A stretch of DNA of 64,000 nucleotides. Origin: Muricea muricata (lineage: Eukaryota > Cnidaria > Anthozoa > Malacalcyonacea > Plexauridae). This document shows, piece by piece, positions 35,501 through 46,306 of this stretch (the stretch's first letter is position 1; each line of letters begins with the position of its first letter). The stretch is taken from assembly GCA_963855995.1 (NCBI GenBank), contig OY979718.1:59064564-59128563 (forward strand), written 5' to 3'. The translations under genes were made by a program, and so were the position numbers. Under the pieces are notes generated by a model that saw only the letters and a list, made by a program, of their open reading frames with translations, did no database searches and was not told the origin of the DNA.

Positions 35501-37105
35501 TGTCCAAATGGCAAAGTATTTGATTCACGTCTTGAAATTTGTACGCCTGGTAAGGTCATACCGCCCGTGAAGGATTTTACGGATAAATATCACGTATTAA
35601 TATGGCTTCGCAATCTATCTCCACTAAATCTTTATGCCAGCATTAACACAACTGAGTTTCATTTTGCATTAATACGACGATTTAACTTAAATGATACTCA
35701 AATATCACATTCGACAATTCATAAAATGCGACGTTATTTTATAGCCGAATTTCAATTATCTTTATCAAATATTCAGAGTTTACGTGTGTCGATGGTGCAG
35801 TTAACGAAATTTGACAAGCAATTACCAGACATTGGTGAACTATTACACATTAAAAAGGAAGTTATTATGCCGGTAGCCTTAGATGTCTTCAAGATTTTCA
35901 AAGTTACGTATCGACGACTCGCTTGTATTAGGAAAGAAAGCTACACGAGAGAGGAATATATCCTGCTAAAAAATAAAAAATACCACATTATATCAACCAA
36001 TCAAACGTTTTCTTCCAATGAGGTTTACCACAAAGAAACAAACATCACAATTTGTAGGAACCTCATCCGCTCAAGCTGTGAAGGATTACTACTATATCTC
36101 AAACCCAAGGAGTACACAATGTTCCCAAATCTCTCAGTTTACTTTAAAAGAACTCAGACACTTTATAACATCGGTGATTACAAAATTAAAAATAATACTC
36201 TTGTACTGTGCAGTAACGCATCATCTTCACCCACGCGTGGACGGATTGGAAAAGTATTTCGTAACATTGCAATGGAAATTTTAACAACTTGTACTTTCAT
36301 GCTATCCTTGGCTAGCTTAGCTGCTCTTATCTTTACATATTTGATCTTCTCAGAATTACGCCGACTTCCTGGAAAAAACCTGCTCAATCTTGCTGTGTCA
36401 CTGTTTCTTGCTCAACTCTTGTGGTTACTTGTTGTATCCCAAACAAAAAGACGCTGGCTCTGTACAATTATTACTGTCCTTGAGCATTATTTATTTCTTG
36501 TTACTTTCTCTGCAATGTCCGTTATTGCATTTCATACCAAAAGAATCTTAGCTTCCAAGAAACTTAGAATACCTGCAACCCAAATTGAAGATCGGAAACA
36601 GTTCATGATCTATTCTGGATTTGTGTGGGGTGTTCCACTGCTGTTCATATCAATCACATCTTCTCTGCATTTATTTAACGTCTTTGACGCCGGGTACAGC
36701 TCAAAACATGAGCGAATGATGTGTTGGATAGCAAACAGACAAGCGCAAGAGTTTCTCTTTATTTTACCAGTAGGTCTCCTTCTGTTTTGTAACACAGCTT
36801 TGTTTATCTACACTATCATAGTGATCCATGCAAACAAACAAAACAACCGACAACTGTATGCTTCAAGAAGTAAACGTCAAGAAAAGAATGCAGTCTGGGT
36901 ATATCTCAAGCTCTCATCTCTCACTGGGCTCTTCTGGGTTTTTGGATTTCTAGATATTTTAATTGACTCTGAAATATTACCTGTCCTGTTTGTATTGTTT
37001 GCTTCCTTGCAAGGATTTTACATCGCGCTGTCTTTTCTCATAAATGACCGAGTCGCAAAACTTTACCGTGAGTTGTTAACACGGTTATCAAAGAGATCAA
37101 AGTAA
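32511..37105 (+). CDS. Seven-helix receptor with somatomedin-B domain (Methuselah/adhesion-GPCR-like)
   Basis: Two exons, 32511-32848 and 34552-37105, join in frame (AG|GTAAAC donor, TTTCAG acceptor, phase 2) to give 963 residues. Residues 1-24 form a signal peptide (MWLQNYLTIFAFAICC). Residues about 154-198 are a somatomedin-B domain with eight cysteines, including CYCDHQC and DCCYDYEVYC. A long cysteine-containing ectodomain with many N-glycosylation sites follows. From about 686 to 950 there are seven hydrophobic helices, with class B2-like features such as LPGKNLLNLAVSLF after helix 1 and GLFWVFGFLDIL in helix 6. The tail is short and basic. I see no GPS autoproteolysis motif, so it resembles Methuselah-type receptors rather than classic cleaved adhesion GPCRs. 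It should act at the plasma membrane; its ligand is unknown. Confidence 0.85.
32849..34551 (+). other. Intron of the receptor gene
   Basis: Begins GTAAAC and ends TTCATTTCAG. It contains no recognisable coding sequence or large repeat. It separates the signal-peptide exon from the exon with all other domains. Confidence 0.8.
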
Positions 37106-38202
37106 CTATTGGCTGGATGTTCATATTAAAATCAGTAAGATATTATTCTTTAGAACGAGATTAGTAATAATTATATAACAAAGCGAACAACCTTTTGTTC
37201 TCCAATTGCTGTGGATATGTTGTATGTATAAGGCTTCCTCACGACACACGAGTTTTTACCGACGAATCTTGGTAATAATGTATTGAAATGAGTGACAGTA
37301 AAGTTGATCAGATTCCCTAAATTTTCTGTCAACGTCATTAGGTTACTAGTTAAGATTAAAGAAGGGATTAACGACGAATATCGCTTGTGAGTCAACTCGA
37401 TAAGTATCTGTTAACTACCCTCCCCCACCCGGGTACCAACGTACTCTAAGGGAAATCATTGCAGTAAAAAATACCTGTGTAAAAAGGCCTTTATTGGGCA
37501 ACCACAGAACAAACTTACTGAAATATCGCTGGGTACAAATCCATGAGGAGGGAATATGTTTCTACATAAAGTGATCACCTGAGGCGAAACAAAATCGAGC
37601 AAAACCAATCAAAATACTACAGGTTCTTTGACGAATAAAGTTCTTTATATAATATATGTATAATCAGATTTCTAATGACATACGTACTCGCATTGGGTCC
37701 TTATAAAATAAAGATTTAATTTCACTTGTGTTTTCAACGTTTTTCAAAAACAGTTTTAAATTTATTGTGATGTGATTTATTGCGATGTGATTTGTAGTGA
37801 TGTGTGAAGATGGTCCTTCATCATTTTTTAATTATTAAAATCAGTACTATTTAGCAATAAAAGTAGTAAACGTAATAATCATGAAATGACGATGAGAGTA
37901 AAAGATTAGCAAAAAGAATGATTTTTGAAACTCGTGAACAGTACCGGCGCCAGGCAAGACTGAATATTGCAGGGCAAAGGAATGTTTTTTTAGAGCGGGG
38001 GGGGGGGCAAGATTGTTTTGGATACTAATGATAGTCAATAGATTAGACATAATTTTAATGAAACCCAGAAAAATTGCGAAACATTGTAGCGATCTCGCGG
38101 GGAAGCTTGTGAGCAGGACATAAATTTAGGCGGCCCCGCTTCCTCTTTGGCGCAGCGACTGCGAGCCATGTTGGCAACATTTTTAAGCATGATGCGTGCA
38201 CG
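37106..38202. other. Intergenic or 3' UTR sequence without a recognised gene
   Basis: Contains the probable 3' UTR of the receptor gene and a G homopolymer near 37997-38008. No recognisable coding sequence. Confidence 0.6.
37634..37639 (+). terminator. Possible polyadenylation signal of the receptor gene
   Basis: AATAAA about 530 bases after the stop codon; other candidates lie near 37706. No transcript evidence is available. Confidence 0.3.
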
Positions 38203-38206
38203 AGTA

Positions 38207-38641
38207 CTTAAAGGAGCAGTGTCACATTTCACGCAAATTTTATTTCTTTATTTTCTTGCTATTTTACGAATTTGTTGTAGATTCAGCTTGATTAAAGCAC
38301 ATAAATTGCATTATTTTTACCTTCTTCTGTATGCAAGAGCAACAGATGTGCAGTGAAATCGCTGCAAATCCAACGGTTACATCCCGCCTCGATTTTTGCA
38401 TTTTCCATGCTTTAAATAGATTGCACACCGAATAAATTCTTTAGCGTTGATTTTCGTATAATTTCCTTCGAAGTTTGTCATTCTGTTGCTTTTTAATCAT
38501 CCGGAAATATCGAATTTCAGACCATGCTCGCCCTCCTTTGAGGACGCCATCTTCGATTCCGAACTTGAAAACGTTGGCCCAACGCTTTCAAGTTTATTAT
38601 GCGCAGAAGCATATGCGTGAAATATGACACTGCTCCTTTAA
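38207..38641. mobile_element. TTAA-flanked MITE
   Basis: TTAAAGGAGCAGTGTCACAT at the left and ATGACACTGCTCCTTTAA at the right are inverted repeats, extended by TTTCACGC and GCGTGAAA. TTAA is present at both ends, consistent with piggyBac-type insertion, although a TA target cannot be excluded because the termini overlap TTAA. Non-coding. Confidence 0.65.
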
Positions 38642-38895
38642 TTGTACAAAATTATGTTACTACAAGGCAGTATTACCCCCGCTTGCCCCTCCCCAAACGG
38701 AGAAATTTAACTCATAGATATAAAGACAATTCCACATGACCTTTGATTTTCTTTGAAAATTGGCCCAGATTGGCTTATTTTATAGTTCTAGGAATTATAT
38801 AGTTGATGGAATTTTACTCCCCTCAACAAATCAACATTGAGTAGTTCTGTTATACAAATAATAATAAAAAGTACTTACTATAAAGTGCATAATAT

Positions 38896-39132
38896 ACAGG
38901 GTGTCCCACACAAACCCAAAACTATTGCAATGATTTGTTGTTAGAATTTATGTACAAGTAAATATACTATAACGAAGGGTTTACATTAGACAAAATGAAT
39001 TATTCCCACGGGAGTGTTCAGACGCAATGGGATCAAATACATCTTGCAAACTTTACACTCAGCTTATTAGTGTGGACATTGAAATTCTAACAATAGGTGG
39101 TTTAAATAGTTTTGCATTGGTTAACCCAGTAC
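38896..39132. mobile_element. Diverged family-A MITE
   Basis: Starts ACAGGGTGTCCCACACAAAC, with CCCAAAACTATTGCAATGAT and TTGTTAGAATTT. Its right end mirrors this (AAATTCTAACAATAG, AATAGTTTTGCATTGG), but the terminal CACCCTG has decayed. Same family as 6082-6448. Confidence 0.6.
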
Positions 39133-39234
39133 AATATCGGCGCAAAAAATCATTTGGAAGCCCCCCCCGGTCAACCATAATTATGTGATAACTTCGGGAA
39201 CATTACGCCAAAATCTTGCTCTGCCTCTGGGCCT

Positions 39235-39262
39235 AAATTCCACCCCCCCCCCCCCCCCCGCA
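39235..39262 (+). repeat. Poly-C run
   Basis: A tract of about 18 C residues just after GCCTAAATTCCA. A shorter C run lies at 39163. Length is unreliable in such tracts. Confidence 0.7.
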
Positions 39263-39269
39263 AGATGTT

Positions 39270-40055
39270 AAGCAAGCCTAAACTATAAACGGTAACCAGG
39301 AAATTACGTTTGCAAAGAAAATCTCAGTCGAGGGTGACACTTAATTTATTCAATTTCAGTTATAACTTTCTTTTTCAATTGTATAGTATAGTCAATACAT
39401 TAATTTTTCAATTAGGTAATTATTTTCATCTTTTTATAGTTTTACATATTTGTATAGTTCTACATTCATTTTTAGAAGCAATATAAATTATACAATTTTT
39501 TCGTTAATCTCATATACAACAAATGCAAGTCATAAATACCTAAAACTGCAGGTCTTGAACAAACACGGGTATTTGCATCAAAATTTTAACACTAAAACTT
39601 TGCCGAGATGCCCATGAGTTTTAAAAAAGCTAAACGTTTTGACTGAATTACTTTGAAAGAACTTTAAACTTTCTTTTCAAACTCGTCGTTTTTATCTTAG
39701 CGATGCATATATACCATTTTTGCGGCTATTTGACCCATACAGGGTGTATATGAAAATAGACCTCTCACATAGCTGTATTTTAAATCAGCTGCAATCTGTT
39801 GTACATCAGTATTGATGTGTACAAAACATTGCAATTGTACAGATCTTATACTGTCAATGGACACCATACAACCGAAACTAAAAATTTACAAGTCAGCTGG
39901 AAATTTTGAGCCCACTTTCACAGCAAAAAAATTGACCCAGCAGTTCGACAAGATTGCATATTATTCAACATTGTTATACACCTGATTCAGACTCGACAAT
40001 GTTGAACAATATTGTTGACAACATTGAACAAAGTTGGCAGCAAAACATTTGTTTA
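39270..40055. other. Intergenic stretch without a recognised gene
   Basis: Very AT-rich. It has a CAACATTGTT-type short repeat near 39965-40030 and an isolated ACAGGGTGTAT (39738) that may be a MITE end. No coding signal. Confidence 0.5.
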
Positions 40056-40057
40056 TA

Positions 40058-40526
40058 GTGGGGAACTTAAACTGTGAGACGACAACCTGACGGCGACAGC
40101 TACAGCACTTATCGTAATAAACAGCACTTATCGTAATAAACAGCACTTATCGTAATAAATAAACCGTATTTATGGTACTTAATATAAGGTCCCTTGTGCT
40201 CTCTTTCCTGACAACCTTAACGTCCTGTCCGCAAGAAACAAAGTTTAACCGCGTAAAGTCATCAACTTAAAAAAATGTTTAGACTCGATAATGTACTCTC
40301 GAGTAGAAAGCTCCTGTGTTTAAACAGTCATTCCACTAATAATGGAACGTTTCTTTTCGTATAGCATCGGCGATGTCCTTGGGCTCGGTACTCAGTGACG
40401 AAGAAAACAATTTCTGTTTATGAAATCAATTTTACGTTCAGTGATAACCGTCAATAAATTATTTACGCAAGGTTTTGTCGTTGCTGTCGTCGCGTTGCCG
40501 CCCCCTTGTAGCTTGAATTCCCCAAC
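40058..40526. mobile_element. Degenerate TIR element
   Basis: GGGGAACTTAAACTGTGAGA..CGACGGC-type sequence at the left is mirrored by a CGTCGCGTTGCCGCCC..TAGCTTGAATTCCCC-type end at the right. The interior holds three tandem copies of a 19-mer (CAGCACTTATCGTAATAAA, about 40102-40158). Non-coding. Confidence 0.5.
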
Positions 40527-41087
40527 CTAACCTGTAAACGCGGCTAGACAACCTAACATAACCAACTTTACACAACGTCTAATTGTCATATAAATATTTC
40601 AAAGGTCTATCAATTTAAAGCCCTGGCTTGATAATACTGATCGATTATAAATTTTGTTCGTGTTTTGCTTGTAAATTATTATTGATCTCAGATACTCTAG
40701 TCATAAATAAGGCTACCATATTTCTTCTTTGACACTTCATTTCATAAAATGATATATACACGACTTTGTGTAAACTAAATCAACTCAAATAGGTGCAATA
40801 AATTCAAAATAAGTTAATAATTTTTTGTACTATTTTATCCTTATTTTCATTACAACCACGGACAGTTATTTTTTAATTAATTTCTAATTTTTTAATGCGT
40901 CATTGAAATATTAACACAACGTTTGGAAAAATGTTAGACAGCGAAGAGGATGAATACGAGAATGTACAAAATCGCACTAGAGGTTCCCATTGCTTTAAAT
41001 ACCAATAGAGGGCTTTCTGTTAACATTATATATACTCTACTAGCTTGACCCCAACAAACATCTATTCTGTTTACAATAATGTTTTTT

Positions 41088-44000
41088 CTATTGTTTTGTA
41101 AAATTACCTTCCAATTCTGGACTATCAGAATGGTTGCCTAGTGAATCATTAATAGTTAAAGGTGAGTCACAGGACAAAGCATCAACTTCATCATCTGTCT
41201 CCCCCAGTATATGTTCAAAACTGTCTGTGTTATCATCAGTAGGACTGGTGGAGCTTCTAACAACGGGTGAATACACTGGACCATCATCTGTCACGCAACT
41301 GTGATAAGTTAGATCACCATACACAACACCACTGTCACCAGTAACATCACCATCATTCATCTCAAAATTGTGTCCAGTAAGATCAACATAACCTGGCGAG
41401 GTGTTGCCAGAACAATTATGAGTCACTTCATCATCGTCACCAGTAATATTGCTATACAGAGCATCACCATGACGACCACTCTCGTTATCACCGGATGGTA
41501 GATTAGTATCGTCAATGGTCAAAGATCTTAGCCTGGTATTTTCAGCCTCCAGTTCTTTAACATTATCCAATAATGCTTTTTCATTTTTCTGCTTCAGTTT
41601 CAATTCACTTTTCAACATCATGACTCGGCTTTTCAGAGTTCTATTTTCCTCAGCCAGTTTCTCTGTTTTCTCCAATAGCGGTTTTAAAAGAGATGGGTTT
41701 ATTTCCTCTTCTTGGAAGACTTGATATTCAACTTCAAATCTAAGAAGTTTGTCTCCAATATCCATGTCCAGAACCTCGTTCACGATACTTTCTTGAACAC
41801 CAACGGCGAGTTTAGGTAAGTCAACTTTCAAGAATCCTACAATTGTTTCCAAACTTTCACAAGCTAAAATATTTTCTTGGAAACGACTGACCAGAGTTAT
41901 AGCCACCTGCAGAAATTAAATATTGAGTTTTTATTTGTCCACATATCGGTTCTCTAACATGTAATCAATGTGACATATGATGTTTACTAAAATTATTATG
42001 CGCACAAAACTCTAAACATACTTTCAATAAATACTTTCACACTGAAGACAACCTGTTGGTAAGCATACCTTGAAAACTGTTTCTAATCCTCCAAAACAAA
42101 GTAAATCTTTAAAAAAATAAACAGAGTTATTTCTAGCTCGGAGAACTGTGATTGCAGTCAGATATCGACATATGCACTCTCCTTTAACCATAGTTTTGGA
42201 ACAATATACTACAGGTAATAAGGAGTGTGGTGTGATCTATCAACATATGAGACTCACTTAAACATATTTTACTTACCAAGTACTCTGCAAGCGAAAGAGA
42301 CAGGGAACAGAGAAGCAAAGACAGTAAGGAACCATGACGCAGCGTAAAGTGTCGGTGTCACTTCGTAGTTTTCAAAATGGTCATGTAAACTTGGGCAGGT
42401 ATCGTGAAGTAGGCGAGAATATTGATAAAACTGCACCTGGATGCAACAAAGACGACGCTAAAGTTAAAATGTGTCAAGTGATTTAAACGTTTATCTAATT
42501 ACAGAAAAAATACCGAATGAACATGACATATTTTCATCTTAAATGGCTAAAGCCAAATATATAAATACTTGCTTAGCGGTGCACTCTCGATGGAAAGATT
42601 TATTTTTAATTTCAAATTTTACTTATTTTTTCTATATGATATGATTTTATTATTTGTATTCTTTTCAACACACGCCAATGTAGTATCCGGTAATTCACTC
42701 TTTCCGCTATTTTAATATCATAACATTGCACAAAGGCCACACGATCATGTATTGTTCCCATGCAAGCCCCACACAACTGTACGGTATGGTTCACGGCATA
42801 TATGACAGTGTAATTAGACAGTGCAAGTCGCCCAGATTAAGCTTGTGTCATACAGGTACCCTAACTTAAAAATGGTCATTTGGACTTGGTAAATTAAATG
42901 GAGATCATTGTCGCCAGGAAACATCAACGTCATGACGTTGAAAGCAACAATAATAAGTAATAATTGGTAATAATTACCAATAATGACCAGTTATCATTAT
43001 CAGTAATAATAATTACTATACGCGTTTGACTATTTATCCAAAATCACCATCAGATATAAATATTTTGTCAGTGGTAATCTAACATCCCAATCTCATACTC
43101 ACTCTCAAGCCAGCCATATCAGGCATATATTGATTTCGTAGTCCGTAATTAAAATTTAAATATTTTAAAACTTCGAATGACTCTTCTTCACCAAGCTATA
43201 ATGAAAATGCAAATGTATTTCACACAGGCTCTAGAATATTTGCAGAACTCATAGTTTTATACGATGAGAATATGATTATGTTATGACTTCAATTTATGGA
43301 ATGAAAGAATATTGAGGAAGTAAAAAGTCACGGGAGCAGGTAAAGGTATATGATTAACAATTTTTTGCATGGGTTGTTTTCCCGTTTCTTGCAATAGACT
43401 ATGTGCATGAATGTAGTTCAACTCACGTGCATAAGCAGTATCCCAGCGACAAAACTCAATCCTTGACAGTATCCAAGTTCATGGTCCAGAATGGAGTATA
43501 CTTTAAGTAAGTTATATAAAGCAAATTGACCAACGCCTACATGTTGACTGAAGTAGGGGTGAGCAGGAAATGTTCTGTCTGAAATATGAGAAAATAATAA
43601 GCATTTCTATATATCTCCATTTATTACAACCCCTAGTCTCGTATAGCTCGTAACCTGAAGGAATTTTTTTAGATTTAAAGTGCATATGACATAATCACCA
43701 TTTTTTAAAAATATTCGCCGTGACGATACGACTTGATGATATACCATTCTTCGAACTGTTAAATACTTCCAGAGATATTTGGGTTCAATGTTAGGCTTTT
43801 GAAATTATGGCCAGGAGAGAAGAATCTCTGTGATGTCGTACCGGAAACACGTCGCAATGCCGCATATGAACTTTCTATATGAGCCCTTACGTTCAAGGCG
43901 ACTGAAAACCCATCATTGTACCTTGGAAATTGAAGGAAACAGCTAAAGTTTAGAGAATTGAGTCAAATGCAACGTTGGTATTGAGATGGGCGTCATGTGA

Positions 44001-46306
44001 CACATATTGCGACTGTTTACAAAAGAATTCTGCGCTTTGAAGTTATAAAAGCATCGGACAAGGTGATGATATACTGGCATGAATACAGTGAGCATAAGAA
44101 TATTAAATCGCTAGCTGAGCAGGCGCAAGGCGCAAATATCACCTGGTATTAGATACCATCTTTAGATGCTTGATGCTCATTTAATGTTATGTTTATGTGT
44201 TTTATACACTGGATATATCATTTATCATTGTATCTCTCTCTCTATACATAGCAAATTTTAAGAGTCAAATGTCAGGATTTAGATGAGCTTTTTATTTTCC
44301 GGTATCACATGCATCATTGTGCAGCTGTTTAATTAAATATATTATAAACTGTAATCCTTCTCGAGATTTTTTACCTTTAGGTTTACTGCTGTATTCGTAA
44401 ATAAATAAGGTGGTCTTAGAAGCCAAACCAACGGAGTCATAAAAATAAAGTACAACATACATAATCATAACAAGTATACAACATCCAATGTGGCAATTTT
44501 ACACAGCTTTACGTCCAAGTTTATATGGGCAAGATAATGTGTGTACAAATACTTCAAACAACATTAGTATTATGCATTTGTGGTCTTTACAGCAACTACA
44601 TAAACGACGGAAACACGAGTGCTTGCGACTTTTCGCGCACCTACTCAGCTAGCGATTTAATGTCCTCATACTCTGTGTATAATATCACCGTGTCCGATGC
44701 TTTTACGGCTTCAAAGCGATTGATTCCTATGTAAACAGACGCGGCATGTGACACATGACACCCATCTCAATGCCGACATTTCATTTGACTCAGTTCTCTA
44801 AATTTGAGCTTTTCCCTTCAGTTTCCAAGATACAATGATGGGTTTTCAATCGCCTTGGATGTACAAGTTCATATACAAACAAATATCCCCCAAAGTAATT
44901 ATTTTTGGTTATTTTTCGCGTCACACATGAATACATTTTTGTACTGTTTTTCCGACGTGCTTCCGGTATGACGTCACAAAGCTAAATCAACCCAGCCTCT
45001 TTTCTGCCGGCCACAATTTAAAAAATAGGTACGCACAATGCGTACATGCGTTTACGTTACGTTATGGTGTACAGGTAAGAAGGCGCAGAATCAGTGACAA
45101 TGACAAAAAAAAATATTCAAACAAAATATAATATAAACAAAAAAATAAAAAATACAATTATTCAAAAACAGTGAAGGAATAATGATAACTTTAAATTTGC
45201 ATAACGGGACTAAATTGTTGGGCCAGCTACGCCACTGTATTCGCTACGCCACTGCATTGTTCTTTTTTGTTCCATTGTTTTTTGTTTTCAATGTCTCACC
45301 ATGTTTCATACATATGTCATTGAGTATTCCACATGATGTTTTTTTGAATCCAACACTGAGATCTACAAAGAAAAATATATTTACATTATAAATAATAACA
45401 CTTAATACTGTTTGGCACTGGCAAACATGAGGGCAGACACGCACAACCGCTACTTGGTCACCATGGTCCATGTTAATTGATACTGTCGGTGAATCCTTGT
45501 TTGTATCAAATGCTCTATTGCTCCGTAAAATTTGCGATTTCAAAACAAATCTCTAAATTTTATCATCAAAAACAAAACAACTAAGAACTTATGAGAGCAT
45601 ACCTTTGTCAAATCCCAGAAAGAAAGCCAAGAAACTCTTTAAAAACCGCCCATTATTATTCAGCACTTTCAACAAACTGCCTTCGAACGAACAAAGCACG
45701 CTACATTGCATTTGCAGCCTTACCATAAACTCCATACGTCATGAGTTATATTGGTACAACTTCGGAGCATTGTCGGTAAAATTAAAATACTTTTAAGTGT
45801 TAGCGTTTATTTTGTAAGCTCGTGACGTCTAAAATACGTCATATTCGTTGACCAAACACAGCCAGTCACCCAAACTTTTGTAGCCTACAAAGCTCTACGT
45901 TGCTACGCAACGTACACGCAAAAACCCAATTTTTGGCGTGTTTGAAACCAAATATTTCTAGTATGTATCCGTTCAAAGAATGGTATATATCATTCGAATT
46001 GTCTCGTTATGACCGGTTTTTGGGAAAAAATGGTGATTGTGCCATATGCACTTAAAAAGATTCAGACAATCTACATCATCAATCAAAAACTTCTAAACCT
46101 CTTTATTCTGTGTTAATTGTAAATCGAAAACTTACTGCAGTCGATGAGTATTGCGTGTTGATGATCAGATGTCTTGTCTTTGAGGTCTCTGTAGGTCTCC
46201 TGTGGGACTTCTGTGGACGGAATCGACTCACTGGCACGTTTATGGCGCAACGAATCTTGCTTCAATAAAAACCTCCAAATTTCTCCTCGGCGATTCTTCG
46301 GTACAC
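41088..46306 (-). CDS. TBC1D4: TBC1D1/4-like exons 12-17: Rab-GAP TBC domain and coiled coil
   Basis: Residues about 758-1234. Exon 12 (46136-46306) has [14 protein letters not shown]. The arginine-finger motif IxxDxxR (ILIDCNR) spans exons 12 and 13. Exon 13 carries the glutamine finger [10 protein letters not shown]. Exon 14 has [14 protein letters not shown], exon 15 has [16 protein letters not shown], and exon 16 is a 38-base microexon ([13 protein letters not shown]). Exon 17 completes the domain ([19 protein letters not shown]), then a coiled coil (about residues 1045-1095) and an acidic Ser/Asp-rich tail of about 140 residues not seen in the vertebrate proteins. Confidence 0.88.

Noticed and set aside
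40931..41008. Short frame starting MLDSEEDEYENVQ, possibly a first exon
   Set aside because: Only 25 codons, without a canonical donor before the stop and with no downstream exon found.
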